Positions 54,907-63,690 of a stretch of 64,000 bases of DNA are shown one piece after another. The number at the start of each line of letters is the position of its first letter. The first letter of the stretch is position 1. Origin of the DNA: Gimesia aquarii (GTDB taxonomy: Bacteria > Planctomycetota > Planctomycetia > Planctomycetales > Planctomycetaceae); the NCBI RefSeq assembly GCF_007748175.1, contig NZ_CP037422.1, forward strand, positions 1,280,528 to 1,344,527, written 5' to 3'. The notes below the pieces were generated by a model. It worked only from the letters and a program-made list of their open reading frames with translations, was not told the DNA's origin and ran no database searches. Made by a program: the position numbers and the translations under genes.

Positions 54907-55326
54907 CTAATCGACCAGTTCTAATTTGAGCTCGTTCTCCGACTCGGAAACCGTCACCGTTAAAGGCGAACTATTCTGATACGTATATTTCTCAGGAATC
55001 GCACTTTTCATAGAGACTCCTTCTGATGTCGATTCATAAGCGGTCACAGTGACTTTGTGCTCTCCCGGGATGACACCATCATCCTTCTCGAACGTAGTCA
55101 TGGTAAAATTCCCCGAGGCATCTGCTTTACCAGAGGCCGGTTTCCGTCCCTGCACCGGGTAGAGCATAATCATCGCATCGGGCACCGGCTTCCCCTGATA
55201 CGTCACCACTCCCTTGACGGAAATTGTGGCCGGCAAATCTTTATCTTTTTGACCGCCACAGCCCACACACAAAGTGAGACCAAGCAGGATCATTCCAAAT
55301 TTTGTGAAACGGTAAAGGCAATTCAT
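54907..55326 (-). CDS. Small transthyretin-like lipoprotein
   Basis: A 139-residue protein with a lipobox (LCVGC). After it, an immunoglobulin-like or transthyretin-like domain: VKGVVTYQGKPVPDAMIMLYP, ADASGNFTMTTFEKDDGVIPG, EHKVTVTAYES. It is a common planctomycete family, often paired with DUF1559 genes as here, 93 bp upstream. Probably surface-exposed. Confidence 0.85.
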   Translation of the reverse strand: MNCLYRFTKFGMILLGLTLCVGCGGQKDKDLPATISVKGVVTYQGKPVPDAMIMLYPVQGRKPASGKADASGNFTMTTFEKDDGVIPGEHKVTVTAYESTSEGVSMKSAIPEKYTYQNSSPLTVTVSESENELKLELVD

Positions 55327-55419
55327 GAGTCTCTCCTGTGAAAATCCCGGATACCAAATTGAGTGAAGCGCAAATCAACATCCAGGTCAGTTCAGTTCTG
55401 AATCGAATCAACGTGCTGA

Positions 55420-56370
55420 CTAATTGGGAAGTCCGCCCAGAGGTAACCCATCTTGAGGATTCCCCAATTGCTGATACGTTAAGAAGTCCATGTTCTCGCT
55501 CAAGAAATGCACGCTACCATCGACCATCATGAAGTGCGCCCCCCCTTCGTGGTAACTGGAAGAGGCAAAACCAGGGATCCAGCCATGAGCGCCCGAACTA
55601 ATCCGAGCTTGGGCACTATTCCAGACGGTCCAGGGATGGTTGATGGGAAATGCCGTCGTCATGGGAGAATGCCAGGCGGCCCAGGAAGACCAGGCATGAA
55701 AACCGGGAGAATTTTCGCCCACAAACAGCACATTCGAAGTCCCATCCACGACATCGCGCATTCGGATCGTGCGGTTGGGACTCACAAGTCTCCCGCCTGC
55801 ACTTGTAATGAGTCCCATGCGTCGGTCAAACATACCATGAGGCATCGGAGATGCCGCTAAAGTCTGGTCATAGCCTCTGCCATCGACACCTTTATAAGTT
55901 GTGACCGCGATATTATTCCGCGAAGCGGTGGTACAAGAAGCCGGGAAACACCAGTTCGGCCAGACATGCAAGCCGCCGCTCACACGAGGTAGTGTCGGAT
56001 CGCTGGGACAACGATAAAGGGACATCGGGGTTTGCGCAACATCCAGATTCCCAGGATCGATAATATTACCGCTGAAGTTGATTTGATTATAAAGCGGTGC
56101 CTGATCGACATAGGGAAGAATCATCGCCCGCCATCCAAACGAATTCCCAGTATCACCATGGCTGATGGCGAATACGTTGTGCGCATCGTGGTAATTATGC
56201 ATGCCCAACCCCATCTGTTTGAGGTTGTTTTTACATTGACTGCGTCGCGCGGACTCTCTCGCCTGTTGCACCGCAGGCAGTAACAACGCAATCAGGATCG
56301 CAATAATGGCAATGACCACCAGCAGTTCAATGAGTGTGAATCCACGATTTTTTGAGATGTCACTTTTCAT
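55420..56370 (-). CDS. DUF1559 protein with prepilin-like N-terminus
   Basis: A 316-residue protein beginning with a type IV prepilin methylation motif (RGFTLIELLVVIAIIAILIA) and continuing LLLPAVQQARESARRSQCKNN, typical of DUF1559, the commonest planctomycete paralogous family. The C-terminus has the family end (MMVDGSVHFLSENM). Presumed pseudopilin-like surface protein; function unknown. The lipoprotein gene 93 bp downstream is its usual companion. Confidence 0.95.
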   Translation of the reverse strand: MKSDISKNRGFTLIELLVVIAIIAILIALLLPAVQQARESARRSQCKNNLKQMGLGMHNYHDAHNVFAISHGDTGNSFGWRAMILPYVDQAPLYNQINFSGNIIDPGNLDVAQTPMSLYRCPSDPTLPRVSGGLHVWPNWCFPASCTTASRNNIAVTTYKGVDGRGYDQTLAASPMPHGMFDRRMGLITSAGGRLVSPNRTIRMRDVVDGTSNVLFVGENSPGFHAWSSWAAWHSPMTTAFPINHPWTVWNSAQARISSGAHGWIPGFASSSYHEGGAHFMMVDGSVHFLSENMDFLTYQQLGNPQDGLPLGGLPN

Positions 56371-56519
56371 CTTTCTTCCCTTTCAAGCTAAATGAAAGTG
56401 CGACACAGGCCCGCCCAGAAAATGGCGCTTTGTGAGACGTACTAAAACCTGGCAGCAATAGACAATGAATAAATTAAATAACGTATCTGCTTTAAACTCC
56501 TGCATCAGCAGGAAGTTGC

Positions 56520-57779
56520 TTATGTCATCTCAACTTCATTCAGCGCACCAAGTGTGGTGCCATGATAAACTTCTGCAGGAATAATATATGATTCAGAAGA
56601 TTCGATCGGGATTTCTCCACTACGCATCTTGTTAAGTAGCTCAGCCGCGCGATGGCCCAGTTGTGTTTCATCGATTGTGACCGAAGCGATGTGTTGCTGG
56701 AGCACGCTATGACGAATTTTGTCGCCGACTCCAATCAACGAAATCTCTTCGGGCATGCGGATTCCCATTTTGTTCAAATGCAAATAGATTCGCTCCGCCA
56801 TCGAATCAAAGGTCGTAAAGATGGCAGTCGGTCGGTCTTTACTTTCCATCAAACGTTTTAATGTGTCCATAATATCGGCATCGAGTTTCTGCATATCGAT
56901 CACGCCGTCTTCACCAAAATAGCAATGGTCTTCTGGTAATTCGCAGCACTCTTCGGCTAATGACTTCTGAAAACCATCCAGATACATATCTGTCGTCTGA
57001 GTACAGTGCGGTGCAAAAAAGGCAAAACGACGATGCCCCAGCTTCACCAGCGATTCACCCGCCAGCCTGCCAATCTCTTTATAAGGGAGCCCCAATAAAG
57101 GAGCGATGATCCCCTCAACGGGACGATGGCAAAAGACAACCGGAATGCCTGCTTTCTGTAACTGACGAATTTGATACGCTGGAGTCGGAGGCGTACTGGC
57201 AGGCACAATGGCCACGCCTCCCACCTGATTATCGATCAACTGCAGAATGGCGTTGCCTTGTTTGTCAATATTGTTGCGCGTGCAGCAAACCATCATCTGG
57301 TTTTGGGAGTGTCTGGCTGATTCCTCAAAGCTGTGTTGCAGGGAAGGATAAAATCCGGATAACACTTCGGGAATCACCAATGCCAAAATGTCGAGCCCGG
57401 ATGCCAGTCTTTGTCGCGCATTTTCATGCACGAAAGTCCCTTTTCCCTGAACTCGACTGACGAGTCCTTCACGCTCTAACATTCCCATCGCCTGTCTGAC
57501 AGTACTGCGTGCACTTTCAAACAAATTTGCTAACTGTTGTTCAGAGGGAAGCGCTGTTCCCGGCGGAAGTTGCCCTTCTCTGATCTGTGTTTTGAGATAT
57601 TCCTGAATGCGCTCGTATTTTGCCTGGGTGGAATCAGTGCTTTCATTCGCAGCAAACGAGGCAGCATCAAACGTTTCGTTTTTGAATAACAAAGTCGGAT
57701 CATCCCAATTAGAAAGGTCTTTTTGTTTTGGTATCATGCCTGAGATTTTGAACAAATCAACGATAGGTACATACAACAT
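56520..57779 (-). CDS. GntR/LacI hybrid regulator
   Basis: A 419-residue protein: residues 55-120 are a GntR winged helix (AKYERIQEYLKTQIREGQLPPG, LPSEQQLANLFESARSTVRQ, VQGKGTFV), residues 130-415 a LacI-type periplasmic-binding-protein domain (DILALVIPEVLSGFYPSLQ, RPTAIFTTFDSMAERIYLHL, IRMPEEISLIGVGD). Senses a sugar. The ATG at 57779 or the one at 57737 may be used; two TGATACAA direct repeats lie over and upstream of the first. DUF1559/lipoprotein and the regulator may be co-regulated. Confidence 0.9.
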   Translation of the reverse strand: MLYVPIVDLFKISGMIPKQKDLSNWDDPTLLFKNETFDAASFAANESTDSTQAKYERIQEYLKTQIREGQLPPGTALPSEQQLANLFESARSTVRQAMGMLEREGLVSRVQGKGTFVHENARQRLASGLDILALVIPEVLSGFYPSLQHSFEESARHSQNQMMVCCTRNNIDKQGNAILQLIDNQVGGVAIVPASTPPTPAYQIRQLQKAGIPVVFCHRPVEGIIAPLLGLPYKEIGRLAGESLVKLGHRRFAFFAPHCTQTTDMYLDGFQKSLAEECCELPEDHCYFGEDGVIDMQKLDADIMDTLKRLMESKDRPTAIFTTFDSMAERIYLHLNKMGIRMPEEISLIGVGDKIRHSVLQQHIASVTIDETQLGHRAAELLNKMRSGEIPIESSESYIIPAEVYHGTTLGALNEVEMT

Positions 57780-57827
57780 GATACAACTTGATATTTGTTA
57801 TGGTACTGATACAATTTTCTCTGTCAA
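57779..57827 (-). promoter_or_regulatory. GntR/LacI promoter with two TGATACAA repeats
   Basis: On the minus strand TTGACA (57827-57822) and TACCAT (57805-57800) are 16 bp apart. TGATACAA occurs at 57807-57814, inside the spacer, and at 57779-57786, 28 bp away, overlapping the proximal start codon. The two direct copies are candidate autoregulatory operators. Confidence 0.6.
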
Positions 57828-58285
57828 TTAAAAAACAAAAAACAAACCATAAATAATAACTTATCATCAATATTCAAATGGATTTAGAACGACACTGATA
57901 ATCTAGACCGGCAATGATTCGTAAAACACATGTAGGAACATTATCAACACAACTATAGTGTTATTATGTATTTACATTCACTTTAAAAATCGAATCACAA
58001 AATTTCGAGTGGGTATTTCCCTTTGCAGAGTCTATGGTGAGGTATTCAAAGATAGACACGGAATTGTGTCTATCGGCCTGAAAGTTCCAGTACTTCCGGC
58101 AGTTGAAGGGGAAAATCCTGACTTCCCTACTTTCGCGACGGAATCCTGCTTGCATCCAACTTAAAAACTGTTTCTACTATTAAAGTAGCGCATATTGCGA
58201 AAATTCCTGCCTGGATAGTACTATGGGATTTAACTCCCTTTTCAACTTGGGTTTAGTGTGAACGAGACTCACTACAAAATGAATC
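57828..58285. other. Intergenic region with a perfect hairpin at 58051-58074
   Basis: About 460 bp of non-coding sequence. GATAGACAC (58051-58059) and GTGTCTATC (58066-58074) form a perfect 9-bp stem with 6-nt loop, with no T-run. The strand downstream is purine-rich. No credible ORF starts here. It must hold the promoter of the lipoyl/ferredoxin/terpene operon. Confidence 0.5.
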
Positions 58286-58738
58286 ATGCCTGACGATCTT
58301 GTCTTTATGATGGGGAATTTCGAAGCCCGAATTCCTCAGGACCGTGTTTATAGTAAATCACACCTGTGGTTCATGCCTGAGCAAGATCATTGGCGGGTAG
58401 GTTTTACTGCCTATTCGGTTCGATTATTACAGGATGTCTATTTTCTGGACTGGGCTATAGACCCATTTACCCGTGTTCAGGAAAAACAGAAGATTGGAGA
58501 GATTGAAAGTTCAAAAGCATTATCCGATCTGTATGCCCCCTCAGAGGGCCGGATTCTGGAATTTAATGAGGAAATGTTAAACGATCCCTCCGCCATCAAT
58601 CAGGCGGATAACTACGATAAAGGTTGGTTATTTGAGATGGAGTCGAAGGCACAGTGGTTGACCCCATCCGAGTACATGCAAGTATTAGATGACGGCTGGG
58701 AGCAGACCCAACGGATGATTAAAGGACAGCTCAACTAA
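58286..58738 (+). CDS. GcvH-like lipoyl-domain protein
   Basis: A 150-residue protein resembling glycine-cleavage H protein: HLWFMPEQDHWRVGFTAYSV, then KIGEIESSKALSDLYAPSEG, with Lys77 at the lipoylation position, RILEFNEEML and NYDKGWLFEMES. It differs from GcvH in several places and no glycine-cleavage genes are adjacent; GcvH-like carriers also serve sulfur-oxidation (LbpA) and other lipoyl systems. First gene of a four-gene row ending in a terpene cyclase and a polyprenyl synthase. Confidence 0.88.
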   Translation: MPDDLVFMMGNFEARIPQDRVYSKSHLWFMPEQDHWRVGFTAYSVRLLQDVYFLDWAIDPFTRVQEKQKIGEIESSKALSDLYAPSEGRILEFNEEMLNDPSAINQADNYDKGWLFEMESKAQWLTPSEYMQVLDDGWEQTQRMIKGQLN

Positions 58739-58789
58739 AAAACAACAAACGGGTTACCGTTTTCGTTTCGCGTTGAAAAGGTTTTCAGA

Positions 58790-59833
58790 ATGGCTGATAA
58801 AAAATTGACAGTGGTGATCTCTCAGGCTCAGGGGAAAAATCCCGCCAAGCGTGAGTTGGAAGAAACGCTGGCAGCAACACTCATGATGGAACCCGATTTA
58901 GAAGTCTCTCTGGTGCCTCACCTCTACGATCTTTCTGCCGACCATACAGGAACCCTGTTTCTGCAGGCGATCCGCGGTGATGTGGTCGTCCTGTCATGGC
59001 TGTATCCTCGCGCCTCTCACTGGGTGCTTGATCGACTGGACGTACGCGGTCAAGAAGGACTGGTGCTGTTAAAAGCAGAGACTGATGAAGACGAAGAAGA
59101 ACTGGAAGCAGCCGAAGAAAAATCGGCCCCCTTTGAAAACCCGGAGCGTCAAAACACAATCCCTGATCGCAAAATTTATTCGATTGATCTGCGGGTCAGT
59201 TCGAACCCTGATGACTACATTTCTGAAATCAAACGCATCTCTCAGGATGCACAGGTGCAAACCTTTCAGCTCATGAATATGATTCAGAAAAGCCCCAAAC
59301 CGGCACAGCTGGAAAAGTATTTGAAACCGCTGGACGTGATCAGCGCTCAGAAAGACAATAGCAGTGCAAACGAAGCAAACCAGTTAGAACCCACCAAACG
59401 TCGCTGGTATCCCGTGATTGACTATAGCCTGTGTACGAATTGCATGGAGTGCATCGATTTTTGCCTGTTCGGTGTCTACGGCGTTGATCAGGGGGGACAA
59501 ATTCTGGTGGAAGAACAGGATAGCTGCAAAAAAGGCTGTCCTGCCTGTAGCCGCGTCTGCCCGGAAAACGCGATTATCTTCCCCGGACATAAAACGCCCG
59601 GGATTGCTGGTGCCGATGGTGAAGTCGCCGGTTTGAAAATTGATCTCTCCAAATTATTTGGCGCACCGGATGCATTGGAGATGGCAGCCAGAGAACGTGA
59701 TGTGGAACTGGTCGCCGAGGGAAGGGATGCTGTGGGAATGACAGTGGGCATTCCCAATCGTTCAAAGGTTTCACAAGAAACCAGCGATGAGTTAGACGAG
59801 CTGATCGACAGCCTGGATGCCATGGACTTATAG
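58790..59833 (+). CDS. Two-cluster ferredoxin-like protein with unknown N-terminal domain
   Basis: A 347-residue protein, 51 bp after the lipoyl gene. Residues 1-200 form an unrecognised domain ([40 protein letters not shown]). Then two 4Fe-4S motifs: Cys215-x2-Cys218-x2-Cys221-x3-Cys225 ([15 protein letters not shown]) and Cys246-x3-Cys250-x2-Cys253-x3-Cys257 ([17 protein letters not shown]). C-terminal 90 residues are acidic. It could pass electrons to or from the lipoyl protein or the DUF116 domain of the fourth gene. Confidence 0.85.
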   Translation: MADKKLTVVISQAQGKNPAKRELEETLAATLMMEPDLEVSLVPHLYDLSADHTGTLFLQAIRGDVVVLSWLYPRASHWVLDRLDVRGQEGLVLLKAETDEDEEELEAAEEKSAPFENPERQNTIPDRKIYSIDLRVSSNPDDYISEIKRISQDAQVQTFQLMNMIQKSPKPAQLEKYLKPLDVISAQKDNSSANEANQLEPTKRRWYPVIDYSLCTNCMECIDFCLFGVYGVDQGGQILVEEQDSCKKGCPACSRVCPENAIIFPGHKTPGIAGADGEVAGLKIDLSKLFGAPDALEMAARERDVELVAEGRDAVGMTVGIPNRSKVSQETSDELDELIDSLDAMDL

Positions 59834-59879
59834 GCTTTCAATGATTTGAAACAGAACTCTGAATAAACAAGACATCGGA

Positions 59880-61742
59880 ATGAGTGAAAGCATCTCCTAT
59901 CAGAGAGTTCAAGCCGCATACCAGCGAGCACGGGCAGAATTACTTTCTGCTCGCACTGACGCCGGTCACTGGGAGGGAGAACTTTCGACTTCCGCGCTTT
60001 CAACGGCCACGGCAGTTATGGCACTTGAAATGATTCGCCGTCACCGTCCCGCCGATGATCATTCACTCGACTCCTCTATCAAACAAGGTATTCACTGGAT
60101 CGCCACACACCAAAATGAAGATGGCGGCTGGGGCGATACCGTTAAAAGCTTCAGCAATATTTCCACCAGTATGCTCTGTCACGCAGTATTTCATGCAACC
60201 GGCAATACAGAGAAGTTTGCTACAGTTGTCGTCAACGCGAAACAATACATCGATCGCATTGGCGGTGTCGAGGCAGTCGTTGCCCGCTATGGCAAAGACA
60301 AAACATTTTCTGTGCCCATCCTCACACATTGTGCACTCGCAGGACTCGTCGATTGGAAAACCATCCCTGCCCTGCCCTTTGAATTGTCCTGTCTGCCTGC
60401 CAATTTTTACAAAACAGTTCGTTTGCCCGTTGTCAGCTATGCGCTGCCGGCGCTCATCGCCATTGGTCAGGTGAGACACCATTTCCAAAAACCCAAAAAT
60501 CCGATCACACGTATCATCCGAAATCTATCGATTCAGAAAAGCCTCAAGAAGCTGATTTCGATTCAACCCACGAATGGCGGTTTTCTGGAAGCGGCCCCGC
60601 TCACCAGTTTTGTCACGATGAGTCTGGCGGGAATGGGTCTCGTCGATCACCCGGTTGTTAAGAAGGGACTGGAATTTTTACTCGCTTCCGCCAGACCGGA
60701 TGGCAGTTGGCCCATCGATACCAATCTGGCGACCTGGACGACCACTCTTTCCGTGAATGCCATTCGGGGAACTCTCTCCGAATTTGAAAAAACCCCCATT
60801 CGTCAATGGTTATTACAACAGCAATATCAGGAATTGCATCCTTACACTTCCGCTGAACCGGGCGGCTGGGCGTGGACCGATCTACCGGGGGGTGTGCCTG
60901 ACGCCGACGATACTCCCGGGGCCATTCTGGCATTATTGAATCTAAAACCAGAAGAATCTGAAAACGAACACACACCGGAAGTCAGACTCGCCTTACGTAA
61001 TGGCGTCCAATGGCTGCTTGATTTGCAAAACAGTAATGGGGGCTGGCCGACCTTCTGTCGTGGTTGGGGAACGCTTCCTTTCGATCAGAGTGCGGCCGAC
61101 ATTTCGGCGCATGTCATTCGTGCGTTGCAAGCCTGGCTGCAAACAGAGCCAGATGATGCGGACATTCCATTGCGGAACCGCGCCGAGCGCGCCATCCAAC
61201 ATTCGTTTCGTTATCTGGCATCTGTACAACGCGCCGATGGTTCCTGGCTGCCGCTCTGGTTTGGAAATCAGCACATCAAGAATGACGAAAATCCGGTTTA
61301 CGGCACCGCGCGCGTGTTAGCCGCTTATGCATCGCAGGAGATGTCTGAGTCCGCACAGGCGGAACAAGCCATCAAATTTTTGAAAAGCGTACAAAATGAC
61401 GATGGTGGATGGGGCGGTGATGCTGGAGCCCCTTCCAGCGTCGAAGAAACCGCCTTAGCAGTTGACACTTTACTGTCGTTGGGCCTCGATCATGACAATC
61501 CGAACATCACTTCAGGCCTGAATTGGCTGTTGCAACAGGTGGAAACAAACGGTTTTACTGAATCCACGCCGATTGGCTTTTACTTTGCTAAATTATGGTA
61601 TTTCGAACAACTTTATCCAATTATCTTTACTGTTTCCGCCCTGCATCGGGCAGAAATGGTTTTAAAAAAATATACTGATGACAATTTAAGATTGTCGCTT
61701 GCGGAAGAGGATTACCCTATAATGAGTACCGAGAACCAATAG
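59880..61742 (+). CDS. Squalene-hopene-cyclase-like terpene cyclase
   Basis: A 620-residue protein with an (alpha,alpha)6 barrel and QW-like repeats (QNEDGGWGDTV; SVQRADGSWLPLWFG; SVQNDDGGWGGDAG). The catalytic DxDD motif is present as Asp341-A-D-D-T (PDADDTPGAIL), which protonates the substrate. N-terminus GHWEGELSTSALSTATAVM is typical of a bacterial subgroup related to SHC but distinct from classical hopene synthase. Product not inferable. The gene is 46 bp after the ferredoxin gene and 94 bp before the DUF116-prenyl synthase fusion. Confidence 0.87.
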   Translation: MSESISYQRVQAAYQRARAELLSARTDAGHWEGELSTSALSTATAVMALEMIRRHRPADDHSLDSSIKQGIHWIATHQNEDGGWGDTVKSFSNISTSMLCHAVFHATGNTEKFATVVVNAKQYIDRIGGVEAVVARYGKDKTFSVPILTHCALAGLVDWKTIPALPFELSCLPANFYKTVRLPVVSYALPALIAIGQVRHHFQKPKNPITRIIRNLSIQKSLKKLISIQPTNGGFLEAAPLTSFVTMSLAGMGLVDHPVVKKGLEFLLASARPDGSWPIDTNLATWTTTLSVNAIRGTLSEFEKTPIRQWLLQQQYQELHPYTSAEPGGWAWTDLPGGVPDADDTPGAILALLNLKPEESENEHTPEVRLALRNGVQWLLDLQNSNGGWPTFCRGWGTLPFDQSAADISAHVIRALQAWLQTEPDDADIPLRNRAERAIQHSFRYLASVQRADGSWLPLWFGNQHIKNDENPVYGTARVLAAYASQEMSESAQAEQAIKFLKSVQNDDGGWGGDAGAPSSVEETALAVDTLLSLGLDHDNPNITSGLNWLLQQVETNGFTESTPIGFYFAKLWYFEQLYPIIFTVSALHRAEMVLKKYTDDNLRLSLAEEDYPIMSTENQ

Positions 61743-61836
61743 GTCCCACCTGATCCCCAAGCACACTTTCAGGCAAACTTTTATTCAATAACTTAATCAT
61801 CGCTCGGCTGAGTTACTTACTATAGAGGAGTGTTCC

Positions 61837-63690
61837 GTGTCCATCGCGCCTTTAGACCAGGAAAATTCTGAAGATAATATCGTCCCTGGCTCAGCGAAGC
61901 CTACGCAAGACGCTTCCGAAGAAAAGAAACCGGTCAAAAGAAAACGAAAACGTCAGAGTACCAGTCACTTAAAAGCGGTTCCGGAAACACTCGCCCTGCG
62001 TGAAGAGATGAAAGCGGAAGCGGAAAAGTACGTTGAACATCTCGACTGTTCCAACCCCTTTACCAAAGCGACACTGGAAGCCTGGTCGCGGGAACTGCTG
62101 GATCAAATGGGACAGCCTGAAAAGTTCCTGGGCTTCATGATGGTCTTGATCGGAAACTTTTTCTGGAAACGACAGTTTCTGGCGATCCCGTTTGAGCGAC
62201 GCCTATTGCTGCTGCCACATTGTTTGAAACATGCCGAAGGTTGTCCCGCGGAATACGACGAGTTCGGCTTGGACTGCGAAAAATGTGGTGCCTGTTCAAT
62301 TGCCGATTATAAAGTCAAAGCTGAAAAGCTGGGCTACAAGGTGCTCGTTGCTGAAGGCTCCCCCGTAGTGCTCAAAATCATCGTCGGCGGTTATGTCGAT
62401 GGAATTTTAGGAGTCGCCTGCCTGAACGTCCTGGAAAAATCGATCGATAAAGTTCTGATCGCCGGTGTGCCCTCCTATGCAATTCCCCTCCATTCCGGCG
62501 ACTGTAAAAATACAAAAATGGACGAACCCTGGATCTGGGAAGTACTCGAAGAGTATCGCCCCCTCGAAGAGCCGCTCACCAGAAGTTATCTGCCGACGAT
62601 GCGGGCTTCCAACGCGCTCTTTGAAGAGAACTTTGACGAGATTCTGCCTCCCCGCCGCACAAAAACGGAACAGGCGGCACAAACTCCGCTGGGGAAAACG
62701 GAAGCCATCGCCTACGACTGGCTGAAACATGGTGGCAAACGATTCCGCCCCTTCATTACCCTGGCAGCCTATAATGCTCTGAACAAAAACCAGACATCCA
62801 CAACAGACACGGATCAACCAGAACAGAGTTACCCGCTCGGCGTGCAAAAGGCGGCCATGGCCATCGAAGTTTTTCACAAAGCCTCTCTCATTCACGATGA
62901 TATCGAAGACGACGACCAATACCGCTACGGCCAGGAAACATTACATCGGCAACATGGCACCGGCATGGCCATTAACATTGGTGACTACTTAATTGGCATC
63001 GGCTATCGTCTGTTAAATGAAGCCCGTGCCGACATCGGTGCCGAAGCCGCCTCCGACTTAGTCGAAAAGATGGCAGCCGCTCACATCAAACTATGTGAAG
63101 GTCAAGGCGCAGAAATGTCCTGGCAGGACAGCCAGTCCTTTGAACTGGCGCCGCTCGACGCCTTACAGATCTACGCCCTCAAGACGTCCCCCGCCTTCGA
63201 GGCCGCCCTGTATGCGGGAATTCGGATGACCGGTTCCGTGGGAGAGTATGAAGAATTAATCTCTTCGTTCTCAAGACATATCGGCGTTGGCTTTCAGATT
63301 CTGAATGATCTCAAAGACTGGCAGGGCGATGACAATAACAAACTCATCACCGGCCAGGACGCACTGGCAATGCGACCCACACTACTACTGGCGCTGGCTC
63401 TGCAAACCGCAGACGACCATCAAAAAACCGACCTCAAAGACATTCTGCTCGGCAATCCCTCCGATGGCCTGCGCATCGGTCGCTTACGCAAAATATACCA
63501 GGACTGCGACGTCTTCACAAAAGCGGAAGCACTTGTCGACAAATCCCGGGCACGCGCCGAAGAACTGGCAGAAAGCGTTGACAACGAAGATTTCAAACAA
63601 TTATTGAAATTCTTCTGCGAAACCGTCCTGGCCGAAGAAACTCCAGAAGCAAAACCAGAGCCCAACGTGCTCATGCCCCTCGCCAAGTAA
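61837..63690 (+). CDS. DUF116 domain fused to trans-polyprenyl diphosphate synthase
   Basis: A 617-residue protein, GTG start behind GAGGAG. After a basic low-complexity leader (1-60), residues 85-250 form DUF116: [45 protein letters not shown] and GDCKNT, with Cys at 129, 136, 147, 150, 153, 195 and 223, probably an iron-sulfur or zinc site. From about 290 the polyprenyl synthase follows: [17 protein letters not shown], first Asp motif Asp354-D-I-E-D ([10 protein letters not shown]) and second as Asn490-D-L-K-D ([10 protein letters not shown]) where Asp is usual. Makes an isoprenyl diphosphate, possibly the precursor of the cyclase substrate. Confidence 0.9.
   Translation: MSIAPLDQENSEDNIVPGSAKPTQDASEEKKPVKRKRKRQSTSHLKAVPETLALREEMKAEAEKYVEHLDCSNPFTKATLEAWSRELLDQMGQPEKFLGFMMVLIGNFFWKRQFLAIPFERRLLLLPHCLKHAEGCPAEYDEFGLDCEKCGACSIADYKVKAEKLGYKVLVAEGSPVVLKIIVGGYVDGILGVACLNVLEKSIDKVLIAGVPSYAIPLHSGDCKNTKMDEPWIWEVLEEYRPLEEPLTRSYLPTMRASNALFEENFDEILPPRRTKTEQAAQTPLGKTEAIAYDWLKHGGKRFRPFITLAAYNALNKNQTSTTDTDQPEQSYPLGVQKAAMAIEVFHKASLIHDDIEDDDQYRYGQETLHRQHGTGMAINIGDYLIGIGYRLLNEARADIGAEAASDLVEKMAAAHIKLCEGQGAEMSWQDSQSFELAPLDALQIYALKTSPAFEAALYAGIRMTGSVGEYEELISSFSRHIGVGFQILNDLKDWQGDDNNKLITGQDALAMRPTLLLALALQTADDHQKTDLKDILLGNPSDGLRIGRLRKIYQDCDVFTKAEALVDKSRARAEELAESVDNEDFKQLLKFFCETVLAEETPEAKPEPNVLMPLAK

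Noticed and set aside
57958-58164. Small ORF before the lipoyl gene
   Set aside because: No ribosome site, no family signal and it overlaps the hairpin; probably chance.
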